A program made the position numbers and the translations under genes. The notes under the pieces were generated by a model. That model made no database searches, had not been told where the DNA came from, and saw only the letters and a program-made list of their open reading frames with translations. Shown in pieces: positions 54,907 to 60,000 of a stretch of 60,000 bases of DNA (position 1 is its first letter; each line of letters starts with the position of its first letter). This stretch comes from Adiantum capillus-veneris. Its lineage: Eukaryota; Streptophyta; Polypodiopsida; Polypodiales; Pteridaceae. The stretch is from the NCBI GenBank assembly GCA_014529385.2, contig CM043960.1, positions 34,118,396 through 34,178,395 on the forward strand. The letters run 5' to 3'.

Positions 54907-55396
54907 GGGCCGTTTAACGTATACCATAGATATGGAACAACTAAGGGTGTAGTCAAACTGCGCACTACATTTTCTAGCCTTTTGCACTCAAAAGCAGCGA
55001 AGACGCATGCATTGTCCATTGTGGTGTTCACAGACAACTACGAAAAAGCACACCGTTGCAGTATGAAAAGTTGTGTGATTGGTTGTAGTAAGTGAGCACA
55101 CGCTGTGGGCAAAGCGCATAGGTAGGATGAAACATTAGGTAGGCCTCGTGGAAGTGAGTCAGCATGCCAACCAAGCAAGGCTTAGAGGAGTGGATGTACA
55201 GTCTAAATCACTTTACGTTAGGTGCACTTCATTATTGGTCTAGCTAGGAGAAAAGCATGTAGTGTGAACCTAGCCTAACCCTAGGTATGCACCCATGGCA
55301 ATGGGCCTATGTATAGGGGAGGTTCCATTTTTATTGTACTCTTTCACATACAAATTCACCCATAAATAGACACACCACCTCTTTTGTGGCGGTTTT

Positions 55397-55414
55397 GGGG
55401 GGGGGGGGGGGGGG

Positions 55415-55442
<28 letters not shown>
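55397..55442. repeat. G19 run joined to (AG)n
   Basis: G19 (55397-55415) followed by AG tract to 55442. Confidence 0.96.
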
Positions 55443-55445
<3 letters not shown>

Positions 55446-55802
55446 GAGCAATAGATGGTGCTTGCAACCCCCAATGCATAGTCTAGACTCCATACTATAC
55501 GTGTGAAACATGTGGCACAAAGACAGAGATGTTCAAGGAATGGGTGGGATAACATGAACTCCTTATCTGGTGACACGTGGGGGAGGGCTTGTGGGAGTCC
55601 CTTGCCCCATTATCTATAGTAAAGATACACCTAAATGGCAAGGAACATGCTACCAAAGGATATCTCATGCACTCAACCACAGTAACTATTGGTATGATTG
55701 TGTATCTAAACCAAGCCACTTTTCATTTTTTCCTGTAGCTTTCATATGCTCTTTTCAAAACCCTTCATCACTTAGCTTCTCTCACAATTGCATCCCTCCT
55801 AT

Positions 55803-56210
55803 AAGGGGAGAGTAGCTCAATGCAAGACTGTAAAACTCATGATTGCATCCTTGCATAAGTGCCCGAGCTTTTGTCCAATCCAATAGAGGACATATCATGC
55901 GTGGAAGAGAATGTGCAAGACACCAAGGTGAGTGGCTTGACCTTATGAGAGCTCTTACATGTGTGCTACAAAGAGAGATCACTCGCCTCCCCTCATCATT
56001 GCATGCCTTGTACAAGGGGAGACTAGCTCAATGGATACTGTAAAACTTGTGATCGCATCCTTGCATTGATGCCCGAGCTTTAGTCTAATCCAATAGAGGA
56101 CATATCACACCTGAAGGAGAACATGCAAGAGGCCAAGGTGAGTGGCTTGACCTCATGAGAGCTCTTAAATGTGTGCCACAAAGAGAGCTCACACATGCAT
56201 GTGATGTGAG
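55803..56210. repeat. Approximately 211-bp tandem duplication
   Basis: Units 55803-56013 and 56014-about 56210 share AAGGGGAGAnTAGCTCAATG, GCATCCTTGCAT, CCAATAGAGGACATATCA, CCAAGGTGAGTGGCTTGACC and GAGAGCTCTTA with moderate divergence. The second unit leads into the approximately 280-bp array. Confidence 0.88.
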
Positions 56211-57345
56211 CTATATAGCAATATGGCCAAAATAATAGGGCTACCTATTATTTCCTCCTTGTGTTTGTGCTATATAGCTCACAATGCACAATTTTAAGAC
56301 CTAAATAGCACCAACGGGTAATAGGTAGTCTAGACATGTGTGCTATACAGCTGACATAGAACTATATAGCACCTCATAATGTTGGAAGTATATAGATTAT
56401 GCATGTGTGGTATGTGGATATACAAAAAAGATATGATGCCATTACCTCTTGGTATTGGTGTTAAATAGCTCTTACATGTGTACAAATAACAGTGGTATTT
56501 TTCTTTTTGTGCTATATAAGTTACAAATCACACTCTTAGGACCAACATCGGAAGATAATAATAATATCTCCACTATTCTTGCTAAATAGGTTACATATCA
56601 CACCCGTAGGACTGATATAACACCGACATCATTAGGTAATAACATGTAAGTCCACATAGTAATGGTGATAAGTAACTCTTAGATGTGCTTTCTCAGATAT
56701 AAAAAGGAAGTGCTATTAGATCATTAGAGATCTTACATTTGTAAAGCTCATACATGTGTGTTATGTGAGTTGTACAGCACTATAACAAAAACAACAAGGT
56801 TGCCTATTTTTTCCTCCGGGTGTTGTGCTATATAGTTCACATAGCACATATCTAAGACCTCAATAGCACCAACATATGGTCCACTTATGTATATCTTAAC
56901 AAGAGGCTTGATATGCGTGCTATATATCTGAGATTAAACAAGATAGCTACCAATAGTAGACCATGCATGTGTGTGCTATGTGAGCTATATAGTAAAGATA
57001 TGTTGCAATTACCCTGTGATGTTGGTGCTTAATAGCTCTTGCATGTGTGCAATGTGAACAATTTAGCACAAATAACACTTTTTCTTGTTATTTCTTCCTA
57101 ATTTTTGTGCTACATTGCTTGCATACCATACTCTTAGGATTGATATCTCACCAATAACAGGTGCTCCACATATTTGTGTTATATAGCACATAACACTCAT
57201 GCAAGCTACCTAGCTTATACCTCTTGATGTTGGTGCTAGAGAGGTCTCTGATGTAGTTAGTACTCATGTAGAGAAATAAAGCTATTACTTCCTGATGTTT
57301 GTGATGGATAGGTCTAAGATGTGTGCTATGAGAGTAAAACAACAC
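56180..57345. repeat. Degenerate tandem array, period about 280 bp, four recognisable units
   Basis: A common block (CATGTGTGCTATGTGAGCTATATAG..., TTATTTCCTCC, TTGTGCTATATAGCTCACA, ...TAAGACC...ATAGCACCAAC) recurs. The TGCTATATAG-like anchor lies at about 56268, 56510, 56826 and 57108. Units are strongly diverged, and part-unit copies lie between (e.g. near 56578). Palindromic GCTATATAGC words recur. No coding capacity. Confidence 0.65.
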
Positions 57346-57365
57346 AAATACTTGGGTCCCTTTAA

Positions 57366-57770
57366 TTGTTTTGTGAGCTTATGGTCTGCCTTTTGTATGT
57401 GAAGAGACTATTGGAAAAATGTGAGACGAAGGTTGAAAAAGAGATTTCCTATGTTGAAATTTGTGATGCCATGGCAAAATGTGAGATGAAGGTTGAAAAA
57501 GAGATTTCCTATGTTCAAATTTTTGATGCCACAGAGATAACTTGTGAGAAAGAACTGCCGCGTGGTTTTTTCTCTCTAACCCCAACGATTGTCCATGGCA
57601 ACCAACAAAAGATATCAATTTACTGTTTATACATGCTTATAAGACATTTTGCTTATTTTGGCTCACGTGGCAACTACCGCACCCTCCTCATTACATGTGA
57701 TATTTACTTTCATATGATTTTGGCATCTTTTTCCTTCACTTGCACACATGCTCATCCTTTTTGGATGTGA
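57366..57770 (+). CDS. Unrecognised 134-residue open frame with a 20-residue internal repeat
   Basis: A 60-bp tandem duplication (57416-57475, 57476-57535, about 92 % alike) encodes KCEtKVEKEISYVEICDAMA-type repeats in frame. The flanks are hydrophobic (MFCELMVCLLYVKRLLE; a Phe/Tyr/Ile-rich tail). No family known. It lies 3' of the degenerate array and may be non-coding. Confidence 0.22.
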   Translation: MFCELMVCLLYVKRLLEKCETKVEKEISYVEICDAMAKCEMKVEKEISYVQIFDATEITCEKELPRGFFSLTPTIVHGNQQKISIYCLYMLIRHFAYFGSRGNYRTLLITCDIYFHMILASFSFTCTHAHPFWM

Positions 57771-57879
57771 TTTTCTACCCCTAAACCTCTTTATTTTAAC
57801 CATGCACTTGTCTCATTGTGTGCGTGCAATGTGATGATCATTGCCTACTTAGATTAATTGTACAATTTCTATAGAGTGT

Positions 57880-58260
57880 ATGGATCATACCTGTAAGAAG
57901 GCTCGTGAGGTGTATGTGTGTATTACCTTGTCTACTACAGAGGCTGAATATGTTGCAGCTTCAGAAGCTTGCAAAGAAGCTATATGGCTTGATCGGCTAG
58001 TGGGAGGCTTGGGAATCAATGTTGAGATGCCTGTGTTACATTGTGATAGCCAAAGTGCTATACAATTGGCAAAGTATCGAGTGTTTCATGCAAAAACAAA
58101 GCATGTGGATGTGAAGTATCACTTCATTCGTGAGGTACTTGAGGACAAGCGATTGCAGCTTGATTCACACCACTGAGAATCCTGCTAATTTTCTCACAAA
58201 GGGATTACCTTCAGAGAGGCTTGCACATTGTCGGGCACTCATGGGAATTGAGTAGATGAT
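57880..58260 (+). pseudogene. Copia RNase H end (pol 3' terminus)
   Basis: Contains ITLSTTEAEYVAASEACKEA, then VLHCDSQSAIQLAK and HAKTKHVDVKYHFIREV, the conserved C-terminal RNase H blocks of plant Ty1/copia pol, with catalytic Glu (TEAEY) and Asp (CDSQ). The terminal NPANFLTKG block follows in a shifted frame (58170-58250). Everything upstream is missing, so it is a 5'-truncated element end. Confidence 0.88.
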
Positions 58261-58342
58261 CATGGTCATTGTCTACCTGTATTGTATGTATATATACATT
58301 TTCGCCCTAGCTTAAAGGCACATTGTCCTTTAAGTCAGAGGT

Positions 58343-58690
58343 TGTTGGGGTGGTAAAGTCCAATGTGCCACGCCTAAGTGTTGGGCGTCCAGAGACTAAC
58401 AGGAACTAGCACTGACCATTCATTCTACATAAAAGAATAAGGACTCATAACCCTAACACTATTGCTCCTAGAGTCCACCCGAACCTGTGTCTCATCTCTT
58501 CTCGTCTCTTCTCCATTGCTGCACACACACACACATCTGTGTCTCATCTCTTCTCCATTGCTGCACACACCCAAACCTGTGTCTCATCTCTTCTCCTCTC
58601 TTCTCCATTGCTACACACACACACACGCTCTCGCACGTGCACTTCACTTATTACATCAATAGTTGTGTTTGAAGCAACTAAATTTTATGG
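58343..58690 (+). repeat. 3' LTR of the copia fragment (end uncertain)
   Basis: TGTTGGGGTGG (58343) begins after a short purine stretch (AAGTCAGAGGT) behind the RNase H end, as a copia 3' LTR should. The right end was not located. Confidence 0.5.
58483..58626. repeat. Three-unit minisatellite inside the copia LTR
   Basis: CTGTGTCTCATCTCTTCTC...CCATTGCTnCACACAC recurs at 58484, 58536 and 58576, with variable numbers of CTCTT and CA. Confidence 0.85.
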
Positions 58691-59383
58691 ATTAGTGCTT
58701 GCAAATTCTTAGCTAGAGATATTGGTATTCACAATCGCCAATCTTTGCCGTGGCAATATTGTGGTGATGGGCACGTTGGTTGGGATTTAGGTATCCACAT
58801 TTGAGTTGAATGGCACCGTGCTTCCAAGTGGACTTTGATATCCATTTTTGTTGAGTATAAAATTGTTTAGACAATTGACAATTATGCCTACGTACCTTGT
58901 GCTATTTTTGGGTGGACAAGGTTAGCATGAATTGTTGATTTTTTGGGAATCAAAATTTGCTTGTGCCCTTATCGAGCTTGTGAAAGTTTGTTTGGGATTC
59001 AAACTTATGAACCATAGCTGCACCCCTGAGTTAACTTGTTTTTGGTTCTAGGATTGTTCTTGTTTTGTCTAGGCTATCCATGCGTGGTTAGTGATAACAT
59101 ACTCTAGAGACCCAGATTTTCTTAGATCTTTGCTTGTCTCTCTGCATGCACGGTGTAGAGGTTGTTGTTGCTATAGGCGCTTTTGACCTGTTTTTTCACA
59201 TTGCTATGGAGAATATTTTGTTGATGTTGGTTGTAAATTGGGAGTATTTCCAAGTGTAAGCAAGGTGTGTTTGAAGCTTCTTAAGCATGATGTCTTTTTC
59301 ATCATTATCCTAAATGAATGATCATTGGTAAATCTTATTTTGCTATAAATGTGATGAAGCTACACTTTTCCAAAGTGCATATA
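58691..59383. other. No gene seen
   Basis: AT-rich, without recognised proteins or repeats. Confidence 0.4.
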
Positions 59384-60000
59384 TGGTCATTCTCTTAATC
59401 TATATATGTGTTTTAATGATTCTACCATGACGCCTACTAAAATAAGCTGTGTATAACATGTTACGTCCACCCCCAAGGGGGCTCCCTGATGCCTGAATAT
59501 ATTCCCTTTTGTGACAATCTCCCCCGACCAGACAGAAGGGTCAAATGAGTCATTTTTCGATAAGGAGATCAGCCTTGACTTCTCTATATTACACCGGGAC
59601 CCCAAAGCTACTGAGAATATTTGTACAATCTCATAGCTTTTCTGATGACCTGGGGGCATGCCTTCAAGAAGAGAAGAGAATCGTCTGCAAAGAGTTTTGC
59701 TAGGAGTTGGCTATTTGCTGGCAAAGCAAGGCCTTGCAACTCCCCTCGTTCCGCACTAGCTTCGAGCGCCGTGATTAAAGGATGTGATCCTATGGCAAAG
59801 AGTAGGGGGGCTAGGGGGCATCCCTGCTTAATAGACCTTTTGACCTCAAAAGATCCCACAATTCTACCGTTGAATAGGAGCTCAGACTGGCTTCCAGCCC
59901 CCAGTACGCGTACCAACCGACATAGGCGAGGCCCAAAGTCCAGAGCTTCCATGACGGCTTCTATATATGTCCATGTTATTCTGTCATAAGCCTTGTCCAG
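59384..60000 (-). mobile_element. LINE (L1-like) reverse transcriptase fragment, running off the window
   Basis: The minus strand enters at LDKAYDRITW (60000-59971; first catalytic Asp). It continues with LLFNGRIVGSF, RSIKQGCPLAPLLFAIGSHP, and the catalytic FADD box (59691-59680, FADDSLLFLKA) in one frame to about 59608. A shift then leads to NIEKSRLISLSK and FRHQGAPLGVDV (59387-59659 frame). These are L1-clade RT blocks; FADD replaces YADD, a common variant. It decays into stops at about 59384. It shares the FRHxGAPLGVD block with the LINE at 5806-7480. Confidence 0.88.

Noticed and set aside
56180-57345. CRISPR array
   Set aside because: Repeats are long, diverged and without constant short spacers; this is plant nuclear DNA.
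59621-59989. 122-codon plus-strand frame
   Set aside because: Antisense to the LINE reverse transcriptase, whose motifs are clear on the minus strand.

Overview
This window looks like repeat-rich, gene-poor nuclear DNA of a land plant. The evidence is decayed Ty3/gypsy and Ty1/copia LTR retrotransposons with plant-type primer-binding sites (initiator-tRNA-Met and tRNA-Asp types), L1-like LINE remnants, MITEs, tRNA-derived SINE-like pieces, and many long (CT)n, (CA)n and G/C-homopolymer tracts. The only recognisable host-derived sequence is an intronless, frameshifted copy of a plant RabA/Rab11 small GTPase. The dense microsatellites and old TE debris would suit a large-genome fern, another seed-free plant or a gymnosperm, but the lineage cannot be fixed from the sequence. 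No intact host gene was found.

Layout. 1-4.1 kb: minus-strand gypsy gag-pol remnant. 4.14-5.80 kb: solo LTR with a perfect 5-bp target duplication, sitting against a plus-strand LINE remnant (to about 7.5 kb). 7.5-16 kb: microsatellites, an approximately 1-kb tandem duplication (10.3-12.2 kb), a SINE-like piece (13.2 kb) and a 558-bp Mutator-like MITE (14.03-14.59 kb). 15.95-23.33 kb: plus-strand chromovirus-type gypsy element with truncated 5' LTR, PBS, gag, protease, RT, RNase H, integrase, chromodomain and a complete 1.45-kb 3' LTR. 24.4-26.6 kb: minus-strand copia remnant. 27.7-30.2 kb: leader and LTR of a gypsy element with a tRNA-Asp-type PBS. 30.23-35.65 kb: non-coding LARD-like element with 97 % similar LTR copies. 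37.8-39.2 kb: local duplication in which one copy carries a 756-bp foldback insertion and the other keeps the empty site. 41.25-41.88 kb: Rab pseudogene, then two MITEs (42.06-42.98 kb). 45.65-47.77 kb: a structurally complete 2.1-kb non-coding LTR retrotransposon with 269-bp LTRs, PBS, PPT and target duplication. 48.7-52.25 kb: a second tRNA-Asp-primed element with a 645-bp duplication in its leader. 52-58 kb: microsatellites, tandem duplications and a degenerate approximately 280-bp tandem array. 57.9-58.7 kb: copia RNase H end and LTR. 59.4-60 kb: LINE reverse transcriptase on the minus strand running off the window.

There is no operon-like cooperation here. The window is a record of insertion and decay, with several young-looking events: the 97 % similar LARD copies, a perfect 147-bp duplication and the intact target duplications. 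The most distinctive objects are the three non-coding or foldback elements (30.2-35.7, 38.2-38.9 and 45.7-47.8 kb).
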